Positions 34,972 to 45,296 of a stretch of 64,000 nt of DNA are shown one piece after another. The stretch comes from Micractinium sp. NFX-FRZ (taxonomy: Eukaryota > Chlorophyta > Trebouxiophyceae > Chlorellales > Chlorellaceae). The stretch lies in the NCBI GenBank assembly GCA_029339195.1, contig JAPTJF010000287.1, positions 1 through 64,000 of the forward strand, in the 5' to 3' direction. Made by a program: the position numbers and the translations under genes. How positions within the stretch are numbered: the stretch's first letter is position 1; each line of letters starts with the position of its first letter. The notes beneath the pieces are model-generated. The model worked only from the letters and a program-made list of their open reading frames with translations, was not told the origin of the DNA and did not search any database.

Positions 34972-37451
34972 ATGAACGTGACGGATGTGCTGCTGCGCAG
35001 CCAGGCCATCTACAAGAAGTGAGTGCAGCAGCGGCGCCGCCGGGCTGTCGCCGCCCTGCCCCGCCAGCCCTCGCGTGGCTGTGGCTTGGTTGGGCTGGGT
35101 AGCCCCTGCCTTGCTCGACTGTGACACCCCTGCCTGCAGTTTTCCGTTCCCTTTGCACAGCACCGCTCTGGTGCACGCCCGCAGCAGCATGCAACGCCTC
35201 CCCGCGCCCGCCTGCCCGGCATCTGCCCACACGTGTCGCATTGTGTCGGGCTGTGCCGCCTGCGCCCTAATCCCTCTGCCTGCCCCCGCCTGCAGGTACG
35301 AGAAGTATGACACCAATGCAGCAGTGCGGGAGAAGACAGATGACCCGTTCATGGATGAGCTGAACATGGTGGCGGACCGGGTGCAGGACCTGCAGCTGGT
35401 GAGGCTGGAGCTATTGCGCGCGCGGTGGCAGGGTGGTGTGCGTAGGCTGGAGGCTGGGCGGCAGGCCCCGGGGGCGCAGCGCTGGCTGGAGGACATTCCG
35501 TGAAGCGGGTGCTAGCACTAGACCAGATGCCTGAAGCCTCAGCTGTTGCTAACTGCCGGCCGCCCACCACCTCTGCGCATGGACACCCTGTCGCCTTTCC
35601 ATTGCCTGCCGTGCTGTCTGTTGTCGTCAGGCCTCGCTCCCATGCTGCGCCCACACACCCGCCCATGCTGCACCACCTGCCTGCCCGCCAACATGCCTGC
35701 CCGCTGCCTTTATGTGTCGTGCCTCTGCAGCGGTCGGACGAGATTGCTGGGGAGAAGAACCGTGCGCTCAAGGCTGCCCTGAACGCGGAGCTGCGCAAGA
35801 GCAAGGCGACGCTGCTGGAGCAGGCCATCCCGCTGCTGGAGAAGATGGCCAAGAAGGGCAAGGGGCTCACACCCGAGAAGATCCAGTCGCGGCAAGCACT
35901 GGTGCGCGGCAGCGCTGTATGGCAGCAGCTAGGGCCGGCTGGGCGTGCGGGGTGGCCGGCTTCATGCAGGAGCTGGCTTGGTGCGGTGCCACAGGCGGAG
36001 ATGGTCCTGGGGGAAACCTACTGCTCAGCTCCACACCTGTCTTGCAAGGGGCAGCAGCTTGCTGATGAATGTTGCAGCTCGGTGCAGCTCAGCGGCTGCG
36101 CGCTGTGCACAGCAGGGATGGTGGCAGCATAGGGTGGCAGCTCCTTGGGGCTGCGGTGCAGACAGGAGAGGTGAAGCCCTGCCCTGGCTCTGCTGGCGCT
36201 GCCTGCAGGTGGCGGAGCTGCGAGAGACGATAGAGGGGATCGCAGACGGCGTGCAGTCGGCAAGAAAACCGCAGCGGGTGCGCACCGGGTTGGGCGGTGG
36301 TGGGTGATGGGTGGGGAGGTGGGGCTGCGCTTGCCGTGGGGGGCCAGACCTCATGACAGGACGCACTGCTCAGCCATGGGGTGCACCTCCCTGCTGGCAG
36401 AAGGCGAGGGGCGAGACCATGCTGGCATCTGCAGCCGTTGCCAGGCCGGGCATGTGCCTTACTGCGTTTGTTTACAGTGTTGCGCCTGCCTGCCATGCCC
36501 TCCATCCCTGCGGCAGGCTTTCAACGGCAGCAGCCCGGGGCGCGGCGGCGAGGTGGCCATCAACGCGGCAGACCTGGATGGGCGCTACCAGAGTGCAGAC
36601 TACTACAAGCACACGGAGGAGACGCGCGCGTTCCAGCAGGTGCCTTGGGGACCGGGAGGGGGTGGCAGAGTGGTGGCCTTGGGTCAGCGTGGTGCCGTCT
36701 GTTACCGGGCCATCTGTGCAGCCTGGCGGCATGGCTGATAGGCACCGGTTTGTTCTGAGGCTGGCTGCAAGCAATGGCTTGGTGCAGTGGCTTACTTTCC
36801 GCTGCCTGCCTGCCTGCCTGTCCACCCACCGTTCCACAGGAGTTTGAGGACGCCAAGCAGCGGCAGGACCAGCAGCTGGACGGCATTGAGACGGGCCTGG
36901 GGCACCTGAAGGAGATTGGGGCTGCCATGAACGAGGAGCTGCAGCGGCACGACATCCTGATCACCGAGATTGACGACAAGATGGACAAGGTGACCAAGGA
37001 GCTGCAGACCAACAACATGCGGCTCAAGGGGCTGGTCACAAAGGTGGGTGGGGTGGGGTGGGGCAGGGCGGTGCGGGGCGGCTGGATAGGAGGGCAGCTG
37101 GTGGTGGGCGGCATGGGGCGTCAGCAGGCTGCAAGCCGCAATATGCTGCAGTGCCGCTGAGGGTGCGGGGTGTTGACGGCATGCGGGTGCCATGGTAGGG
37201 GCGAGGCGTGTGAGCAGGAGGTGGCGGCTTGGGGGTCACGTGTGGCAGCACATGCATGCCCTGCTCAGGCCTTGCCATGGCGGCACGTAACAGCCGTCCA
37301 GCACAGCGCAGCAGCGCTAACGAAATCCCCTGCCTTGTCTCTCTTCCCGTATGCCCCGCAGATGCGGTCAACTCGCAACTTTGTGGTGGATGTCGTGCTC
37401 ATCTGCATCCTGCTGGCCATCGGCCTCTACCTGTACTACTTCCTGAAGTAA
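34972..37451 (+). CDS. SYP7: SYP7-family syntaxin (Qc-SNARE)
   Basis: Plant/algal-specific tail-anchored SNARE of the ER and endomembrane system. Exons: 34972-35018, 35296-35398, 35731-35901, 36209-36277, 36517-36639, 36840-37043, 37362-37451; phases close to 268 aa, the usual SYP71-73 length. The N-terminus matches the family (VTDVLLRSQAIYKKYEKYD ... DPFMDELNMVADRV). A basic helical region follows (SKATLLEQAIPLLEKMAKKG). The SNARE motif spans about 175-235 (QDQQLDGIETGLGHLKEIG ... ITEIDDKMDKVTKEL). The anchor NFVVDVVLICILLAIGLYLY ends YFLK. The zero-layer position, normally Gln in this family, reads His (MNEELQRHDIL, codon CAC) by my alignment to the syntaxin-6/SYP71 heptads. Confidence 0.92.
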
Positions 37452-37943
37452 AGCACTCCCGGCTGCAGCCGCTGCCGCCCCCGGCGGCGTGCTCTGCTGA
37501 TACAGCTGGGCAGCCTAGGGCCGGCGCACTCGGAGCGCCGGCGCCCAGCCAGCCGCGTGCAGCCAGCCAGCCGTCGTGCGGCCCGCACCCTCCGCCTCCT
37601 CGCGCCCCACTCTGTATGCTATACACTTTTGATTTGACCTTGATTCGTTATGTCTCCCAGCTGCTGCCCTTGCCTCGCTCTCCTACCTTGCTCGTCTTGC
37701 CAGCGCTACACCGCCGCCTCGCTGGCGGCGGCAGCTGCAGCTGACCTGTGAACCTCAGCCTCTTTCGGGGCATCCACTGCCAGCTTCTCCATCATTACAC
37801 GCGAGGTTCGCAGAGAACATAGAAGGGACACTTGGTGATCACTGATCACTTGATTGCGCCTCTCTGCTTTTCAGCGTCCAAGGCGCCAACTTGGAACCCA
37901 AACGTTGATTGAAGTGTGTACACAGCGCTGGGGAACCGCCAGA
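37452..37943. other. Intergenic between SYP7 and seipin
   Basis: About 490 bases of presumed 3' UTR and promoter. No gene seen. Confidence 0.5.
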
Positions 37944-39572
37944 ATGAGCGCCGGTAGCGCGCAGCTGCCACCACTGTCTGTGGCGGAGTCGCTGTGGCCT
38001 GAGGCCTCCGAGGTGGACGCCACGCTGCTGGTGAGCGGTACCGCGCACGGCCCGTCGCATGCTGGCAGTGGCGTCCTGCCGACGCACTGTAGCGGGCGCG
38101 GCTCCGACCGCTGCCGCTCCCTCAACTCCTTCTGCACCTCTCTGCACGCTGCGCCTGCAGGACAGCACTGCCGCGCCCTCCTCTTCCACAGCCTCACCCG
38201 TCTGGGAGCTGCTCTGCCAGTGGGTAGCCCTCTTCCGAGGCCTCACGCTGGCCGCGGCATCGGCCGTCAGTGGCGCCGTGGCGGCCGGTGGCCTCGGCTT
38301 GCTCCTCTTCCTCCTGCTCACCACCAGCCTGGCGCCAGCTAGCGACACCCTCTCCCGCCCGCTCACCCTGGACTACTCCCCAGACGGCTTGGTGGCGGAA
38401 GCTGTGTTCCTTCCCGAGGGACACCTGGCGGATGGGCTGCCGCCTGCCCGCCTGCCGAGCGACGCCAGGCACGTCCTCTGGGAGCCTGCTCCTGCTGCGC
38501 TGCTTTGTGGGGCACTTGCCTTGTTTTCCTCTGAAGAATACATGCCTGGGTGGTATTCGTGCGCAGCATGCAGCTGGGGAGGCGTGCTTGCCAGCCAGGC
38601 CCTGTGGTGCGTGCCAGCCAGGCTCATCCCGCCTGCGCCCCGCCAGCGGCGCCCCACCCGCACCAACCTCCTCACCCTCCCTCACCCACACCCCTCCCCT
38701 CCCCCCACCGGGCGCAGGTTCCTGGCGCCGCAGCAGGCGGTGGATGTGTGGGCCGAGCTGCTGGTGCCGCGCAGCACGGGGCAGGGGCTGGCCCAGGTGA
38801 TGGCACAGCTGGCCACTTTGGATGGCCGGGTGGCGGCCAAGTCGAGCAGGATGGTGGAGATGCGCACCGACTGGTGGAGCCTCCGGTGGGTGGGCCAGTG
38901 GTGGGAGCAGTTGCTGCATCAGGCGGTTGAACTCTTTCGTTACTTTGGATGATTTGCCAGCAAGATGGGCGAGTTGGGAAGCAGCTGATGGCGCTTGCGG
39001 TGGGGTGGGGTTGAGGCAGGGCCGGGTGGAGTGGAGATTAGGTGGTGAGAGTTTGCCTGGGTGCGGCGTGGTCTCCAGCGGGGGTGGCCTGGGTTGGGCC
39101 GCTGCCAGCCCCACGTGCGTGGCCGGGAGCCTTCTCCTGGCCTGCTTGCCCTGCCCTGCCCGGTCTGCCTACGCTGCCCTGACGACCGCTCCTCCCGCTG
39201 TGAGAGCGCCACATCGCTTTGAAATTATGCTACCCACCGCGTGCCCGCCTCCTCCCTCCCCGTAGGTCGCTGGTGTCTGCGCCGCTGCGCTGGCTGGGTC
39301 TGGCCAGCGACATGCGCCTTGTGCGGGTGCCTCTGTTCACAAACTACCACGAGAAGAGGGATGTGCCTTTCATGGCGGCGCACGTGGCCGTAAAGGTGGG
39401 CGGGAGGTGGGGTGGTGGATGGGTGCCAGTGAGGAGGGCGGAGGTGAGTGCACACAAGGCAGGTGGATGGGTGGGTTGGGTGCAGGGTGGGTGAACCGGT
39501 GAGTGGCAGCGTAGGGAGCAAGATGCTGCAGGGGTTGATGGGTGTCTGCCGCTGCGGCACCCTCAACAGTTG

Positions 39573-39614
<42 letters not shown>

Positions 39615-40406
39615 CATCATTGCTGCCGCTGCTACCCTGCCCCGCCAGGAGCCTTCCATTTTAGACAGTCACCTGTGTCCAACTCCTGGGGACGCCCCCC
39701 GCCCGCCCGCCTGCCCACGCTGCAGACGCGCAGCACCGCCTGCTCAGCCGCCGAGGTCGAGTCTGGCGTGCTCAAGGTGCGCCTGCGCCTGGGCTGGCTG
39801 CGCCGCGCCATCTACTGGCTGCGCCCTGGGCGCCTGGCGCTGCCGCTGCTGTGCTTGGCTGCCGTCAGTGCCTTCATGGGCGGCGGCACCGCAGCGCTCG
39901 TCTTCCTGGTGCTCCTGGTGTGGGCTGGGTTCAGCGGAGCAGGCAGCGGCGGGGAGGCTGAGGCGGGCGCGGAGGAGCTGGGGAGCGTGGCGGCCTCAGA
40001 CGATGTTGCCAGCGTCAGCGGGGTGAGCGATGCCAGCAGCAGCCTGCTTCGAGAGCTGTCGGACGATGAAGGGGAGCCACCGCTGCCACGTCAGCGCTCC
40101 GGCACACGCGCCACAGCAGCAGCGGCGGGGCTCCGTCTTGGGCGCGGCGGGGCGGCAGCAGCAGGTGGGGCACAGGAACTGTGGCAGCAGGAGCTGCTGG
40201 CTGGGGAAGGCACCAGCTCAGCAGCCGCGGTGGCGGCAGCAGCGGCAGCTGACGAGTATGGCGGCAGGCCCAAGCCAGCAGGCGCTGCGCGGGCGGGGCG
40301 GCCGGCAGACAGCGCGATGGGCAGCGAGGCGGGGGCCAGCGGCCGGCTGGCGGGCATGCTGAGGCGGCGCATGGGGGGCGCACCCAAGCCCAGCAGCAGC
40401 ATGTAG
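37944..40406 (+). CDS. Seipin (lipid-droplet biogenesis protein)
   Basis: ER membrane protein that forms rings at ER-lipid droplet contacts and organises triacylglycerol droplet formation. Exons: 37944-38030, 38161-38468, 38718-38885, 39266-39395, 39726-40406; phases close to 457 aa. TM1 is near 60-85 (AVAAGGLGLLLFLLLTTSLA). The lumenal beta-sandwich carries the family landmarks LTLDYSPDGLVAEAVFLP, QAVDVWAELLVPRSTGQG, SAPLRWLGLASDMRLVRVPL and FTNYHEKRDVPFMAAHVAVK. A strand-helix (VESGVLKVRLRLGWLRRAIY) leads into TM2 near 265-298. The C-terminal cytosolic tail is long, Ala/Gly/Ser-rich and not conserved. Exon 2 ends at a GC donor (CCAG|GCACGT), forced by phase. Intron 4 contains a (GCT)n run. 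Confidence 0.9.
39573..39613. repeat. (GCT)n trinucleotide microsatellite
   Basis: About fourteen GCT units in intron 4 of the seipin gene. Confidence 0.9.
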
Positions 40407-40458
40407 AGAGGGGGCCAGCCACTGCGCAAGCCAGAACCTTAGCGTACTGCGTTGCTTT

Positions 40459-40463
40459 TGTAA
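40459..40463 (+). terminator. TGTAA polyadenylation motif of seipin
   Basis: TGTAA 53 bases past the seipin stop. Confidence 0.5.
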
Positions 40464-40509
40464 ACCTTCCTTGTGCCTTGCAAGAGCCTTCAGCGTCCCA
40501 GCATTCAAT

Positions 40510-40514
40510 TTACA
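40510..40514 (-). terminator. TGTAA polyadenylation motif of the LMBD2-like gene
   Basis: Minus-strand TGTAA 229 bases after the stop at 40743. With the seipin motif at 40459, the two 3' UTRs nearly meet or overlap in this 336-base convergent gap. Confidence 0.4.
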
Positions 40515-40742
40515 GTTGCTTTTGTCTCTCATGTACATTTGGCACAGTAACACTCTATCAAGGGAGCACACACACAAACCCCTGCGGGGAGGGACTGACC
40601 AGATGGGGGTGGGACAGCACCGCCACCGCTGGCAGTGGCAGTCGGCGGCCTGCTGCAACCGAAGCTGCCCTACGCAGCTGGCTGCCATGTGCCACGATGG
40701 CCCCAGCTCCCGGCCTGACGAAAGCTGGCTCAGCTGCTGCCC

Positions 40743-43700
40743 CTACCGCCCGCGCTTCCAGCTGAAGGGCATGGCATAAGAGGAGCCTGCCGAGTCTGCA
40801 GGCTGGTCCAGCAGCCGCTGCCCGCCAGTCGCCTGCGTCTGCCTCGCGGGCCTGCTCTCCACCCCAGCAAACAGCGCGTCCACCGCGCCTCCATCGCTAC
40901 TCTCATCCTGCTGCCGCCGCCGCCCACTGCTGGGCGCGGCAGTAGCTGCTGCCGCTGGGGACTTTGACGCCGCCCCTGCCGCTCCTGCCGCCGCTGCTGC
41001 TGCTGCGATGGAGCCGCTGCTGCGGTTGCCATACTTCTCCCGCATCGCATCTGCCTTGCTTGGCGGGCTGCCGCTGCGCCCGCCGGTGCCGCCGCTGCTG
41101 CTGGGCCCGCCAAACAGCGGCGGCCGCGTGGCCGCCACCGGCTGTGGCGCCGAGCTGCTGCTGCTGGCGCTGGCGTTCAGCTCCACGCTCTGATCCAGCA
41201 CCTGCGCCTGATGCTTGCCGCTGGCGCCGCCCGCCCCCGGCAGGCCCGAGCGCGAGCTGCCCATGCCAAACAGGCCTATCCCATCGCCCAGTGGCCACCC
41301 CTTGCTGATGGCGTCCACCTCTGCCTGCACCAGCCGCATGCCGCGCGTGGTGTGCTCGTCGTCCGCACGCTCCTGCAGCAAGCGCAGCATGAGCAGCGGC
41401 AGGGAGGTCAGGTGGGAGGGGCCGCAGGTGCATGAACAGAGCTCAGCTCTTGCTCTCGTACTGCGTGTCACATGCCGGCATGCTGCAATGTGCAGTGTGC
41501 AGCCTGCACCACACCCTTCCTTGTCCAAGCGGCACACCTTGCCGTCCGTCCTGTCGCTGGGACCCTCCCCTCCCCCACCATTCGCTGACCCCACCCTTCC
41601 CCCACGCACTGCCCACCCTTCCCCCACGCTTTGCCACGCACTGACCCGCCCCCTGATCCTGGCCTCACCATCTCCCTTTTCCACAACCTTCGCGACCCCA
41701 CCCCGCACTTCCCCACTCACCGCCTCGAAGCGGAAGCGGTTGGCGATGAAGATGCGGGAGCAGCAGCTCTCCCACCAGTTGAGCGCCAGCAGCGCCACGT
41801 AGATGAGCATGGTGAGCGGGAACCAGGTGTTGAAGTCCTGGCCCAGCACGGGCACGTCGCTGTTCATGGCGCCCATCTTCTGGAAGAACACCATGGGCTG
41901 AGGGGCGGGAGGGGAGGGGGGATAAAGGGGGGCAACACAATCCAGGGGGAGGGGACGTGAGGATAGGGGCAGCTTGAAGGCAGTGTGAGTAAGCACAGGG
42001 AGAGGGGTGGATGCAGCCTGGGGGTGCAGCAGGGGGGGAGAGCATGTCGCGCCAACAGCCGCACTGCGCCAGGGCTTGCCCTGCCCCTTGCTCCACTCCC
42101 CGCACCCTCCGTCCGCCCGCCATGCCGACTGCTGGCCACGCCGTTCATGCATGGACAGGAGGCAAGTCAAAACTAGCAGGGACCCAACACGCCCGCCTTG
42201 CCCGCACCACCCGCGCCCCCGCCCACCGCCCCACCTGCCCGCCGCTGGCCACGTCGTTCATGCGGATGACGTGCAGGTAGTTGAAGCACAGGGGCGCTGC
42301 AAAACGCGCCATCTGCGAGGCGCTGAGCAGCAGGGAGTAGGCCCAGGTGCCGCCGGGGACGACGTGGTAGAAGGACCAGGTGCCCAGCTTGAGGAGGGAG
42401 AAGTAGGCGCAGGCGCAGAGGTAGGCCAGGGGGAGGGCCACCAGCAGCTGCTCCCCAAATTCGTTGGTGCTGCCGCCGGCGCGGATCATGAGGGAGAAGG
42501 GGGAGAGGTCGGGGTTAATGCCGCTGCCGATGGTGGCCTCACTCCACACGACCACGGCGCTGGCCGCGCCCGCCAGCAGCGCCATGGCGCGCAGCACCCA
42601 GGGACGCCCGCGGCACTTGTACGCCCAGCGCAGCTCCGCCCACCGCCCCTTCTTGCCGTTGGGGGGCACCGTCACGCCGTGCAGCCGCGCCTTGCACACC
42701 GCCTCCAGGCCAATGGCCTGTGCGGGCAGGACCGGGGGGGGAGGCAAGGGGCGGGGTTGGAGCAGTGTGCCGGTTGACATCTTGCAACTGGTGTTGAGGC
42801 AGACCCTCGCCTGCAGCTGCCCGTCGCGACGCGTCGCACCATCAGTCATACCTCAGCCCCTCCCCACCACCAGGTGTAGCCCCACACCCACGCTTGCAAC
42901 CCTGCCCCCCCTGCCCCTGCACCCACCCACCCCACCCACCTTCTTCACATAGTCCATGTACTCCCCCGAGCACCCCACAAAGTTGGCCACCGCCAGCTTC
43001 AGCCTGCCCCTCAGGCTGGCCAGACTGGCCACGCTGGTGGCGTAGTCCAGGTCGCTCTCCTCCAGCCGGTCGATGGACACCTTGGAGCGGGCCAGGGCGT
43101 CCAGGCGCACGGGGGAGTACTCGTCGGCGTACCTGGGGTGTTGGGGTGGAGCAGGGGCGGGGACAGGGACAAGTGATGGAACAACCGGTGGGCACGGGTT
43201 GCAGCAAGCGCATGGGTGTTGTATTGACCGCCTGCCTGCCTGCCTGCCCACGCGCACACACCGGGTCGCTGCCCAACTTGACAGCCGCTGCCTGACATGG
43301 GGCCTCATCACGGACTGCCTTCACATTTCCTCTGTGCTCTCTGCTCATTACATCTGCCCCTCACCACACGGCCTCGCCTGCCCGCCCTCAAGTGATGACC
43401 AGCCCGTAACGTGTGCCCCTCTTGGCCCCTCCGCACCTACAAGCTCCTCTGCTCTCGCCCACCCCATCTCCCTTCATTCCCTCCCCCCTCCTCCTGCACA
43501 AGCTCAAATCTCCTGCGCCCCCTCCCTCACTTGATGATCATGTCCATGTACTGCCTCAGGCGGGTGTCGCCCCGCGGGATCTGCTGGCTGGTGGCCAGCA
43601 CAATGGCCAGCACCTTCTCCAGCTCGTCGCTCGAGTCGGTCAGCTTCTCAGAGGCGCGCCCGACGCGGTGGTAGTGCCACTTCAGGCGTGTCTCCGGGAA

Positions 43701-44675
43701 GGAGCGGCGCCAGAAGATGCGGGGGATCTCCACCAGACCGTAGCCCAGCAGCGCGATGATGACAATCAGACCTGGGGGGCGGCCAGCAAGAGGCGGTGGG
43801 GTGGACATGGGTGACGGGGGGAGGGTTCGGAGCGCGACGGGCGTGGGGCGGGTGCCACCGGAGTGTCGCTGGGTGTGTGTTTGGGGGGGTGCGCCTTTCT
43901 GGCGGCGCGCTTTGGAGACGTGCTAGCCAACAGCGACCTTGCTCTTGCGCCAGCGCAGCCCCACTCAGTCCCCTGTGCATTCCTTCTTCACCCCCTGACA
44001 GCCCACCCACCCACCCACGCACCGTAGGTGTTCGAGAGCGTGAAGATCAGCGCGGGCAGCGTGGCCAGCTTGAGCTTGCCGGCGGCCAGGGCGGCCAGCA
44101 CGCCGGCAGCTGCCAGCGCCCCGATGATGAGGTAGAACACCCAGAGGCGCTTGAGGGAGGAGTAGAGGCGGCCCAGGACGGAGAAGGCGCCGGAGATGGC
44201 GTAGCCTTGCAGGATGGGGATCACCGCCCACGTCAGCACCTGCGTGGACCTGCAGACGCGGCGGGTGGCACTAGTGGCAATACGTCACGTGACAAGAACC
44301 CCAGCATTCCATGTGCTGCGCAGCCTGAGGCCAGCAGGCGTTTGCCAAACCTGTGCCAGCGGTACCGCCACACTGGCATGAGGTGACAGGCCCCTGCGGC
44401 TGCCAGGTAGGCTGTGAGCCGCACGCCTCCCGAAGATGCTGCTGGCTCATTCCCTGCACAGGTGCATTGCCAGTTCCCATCCCTGCACCCAAGTGGCCAC
44501 AGCCAAGCCAAACCCACCAGTAGGAGATGCTCCACAGGATGTCGAGCCGCCCCGGGTCCGCCTTGGCCAGCGCGCTGTACACGTCCAGCGGCACAAGTGC
44601 CACCACCGACAGCGCAGTTAGCCAGCCGATGAAGGTGGTGATCAGCACCACGGGCGTAACCTTGGGCGCCGCCAT
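40743..44675 (-). CDS. LMBR1-domain protein (LMBD2-like)
   Basis: Polytopic membrane protein of the LMBR1/limb-region family. Animal members are linked to receptor signalling or trafficking; the algal role is unknown. Exons in coding order: 44675-44518, 44249-44023, 43771-43531, 43132-42940, 42717-42235, 41897-41721, 41372-40743; phases close to 702 aa, the usual length. Hydrophobic segments lie near LITTFIGWLTALSVVALVPL, VLTWAVIPILQGYAISGAF, VFYLIIGALAAAGVLAALAA and LIVIIALLGYGLVEIPRIFW. A conserved cytosolic part (YHRVGRASEKL ... YADEYSPVRLDALARSKVSI) is followed by further membrane spans and the family block FNTWFPLTMLIYVALLALNWW. The C-terminal ~150 residues are Ser/Gly/Ala-rich. A decayed copy of the exon 5 donor border lies near 42131-42150. 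Confidence 0.87.
42123..42152 (-). repeat. Decayed copy of LMBD2-like exon 5 border
   Basis: 'gctggccacgtcgttcatgc' at the exon 5 end (42244-42263) recurs as 'gctggccacgccgttcatgc' 113 bases away within the following intron. Confidence 0.78.
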
Positions 44676-45296
44676 CTTGCGGAGCCTGCAAGGCAGCAAA
44701 GTGGCGGCGGCAGCACAGGGCAGTGCGGTGGGCGGCAGACGGCGGGTGGGCCGCCAGCTCTAGCTGGGGGCCGCCGGCGGGGCCTGGCCGCCCGCGCCTG
44801 GCTGCGCCAAGCATCAAAACGCCCAGGCGGCGGGGCTGGAACCCGGCAGAGCAGCCTAACTGCTCACAGGTATGCTACGGCGACGCCCACTGCTCCCATA
44901 CTAATCGAGTAAAAGAGCCACATGGTGCTTTCGTGGTTGTTCCGTCTGTTTTGAAGAGGCTGCGAGCTCAGCGAGGGAGAGCAGGCGCCACCCTCAACCG
45001 CGGCCACCAAGCCCTGCTAAGCCAGGAGCCGCATGATGCTCCGCAGTATCGTTTGGTGTCACAACAAGATCACGGACAGGGGGCAAAGTGTGCCAGGAAG
45101 CCAAGGGAACTTGAGGAGCCATATGGCGACACGCTGGCACCTGCCTCCTGAGAGCTCCTGGGCCTCCCCACACGCCCTCCCGCAGTTGCGTGTTCCTGCC
45201 GCAGCCTCTCCGTGGGCTGTGGCTCGCTTCGGGCCTTGCAGGAGCCCGACCAGCGCACTCAAGTGCCGGACTGCAGCGGTGCACGCTCGCGCGCCC
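44676..45296. promoter_or_regulatory. Shared upstream region of LMBD2-like (-) and nucleotidyltransferase (+) genes
   Basis: 621 bases between the chosen ATGs. An in-frame ATG at 45033 could extend the downstream protein by 88 residues, shortening this gap. Confidence 0.45.
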
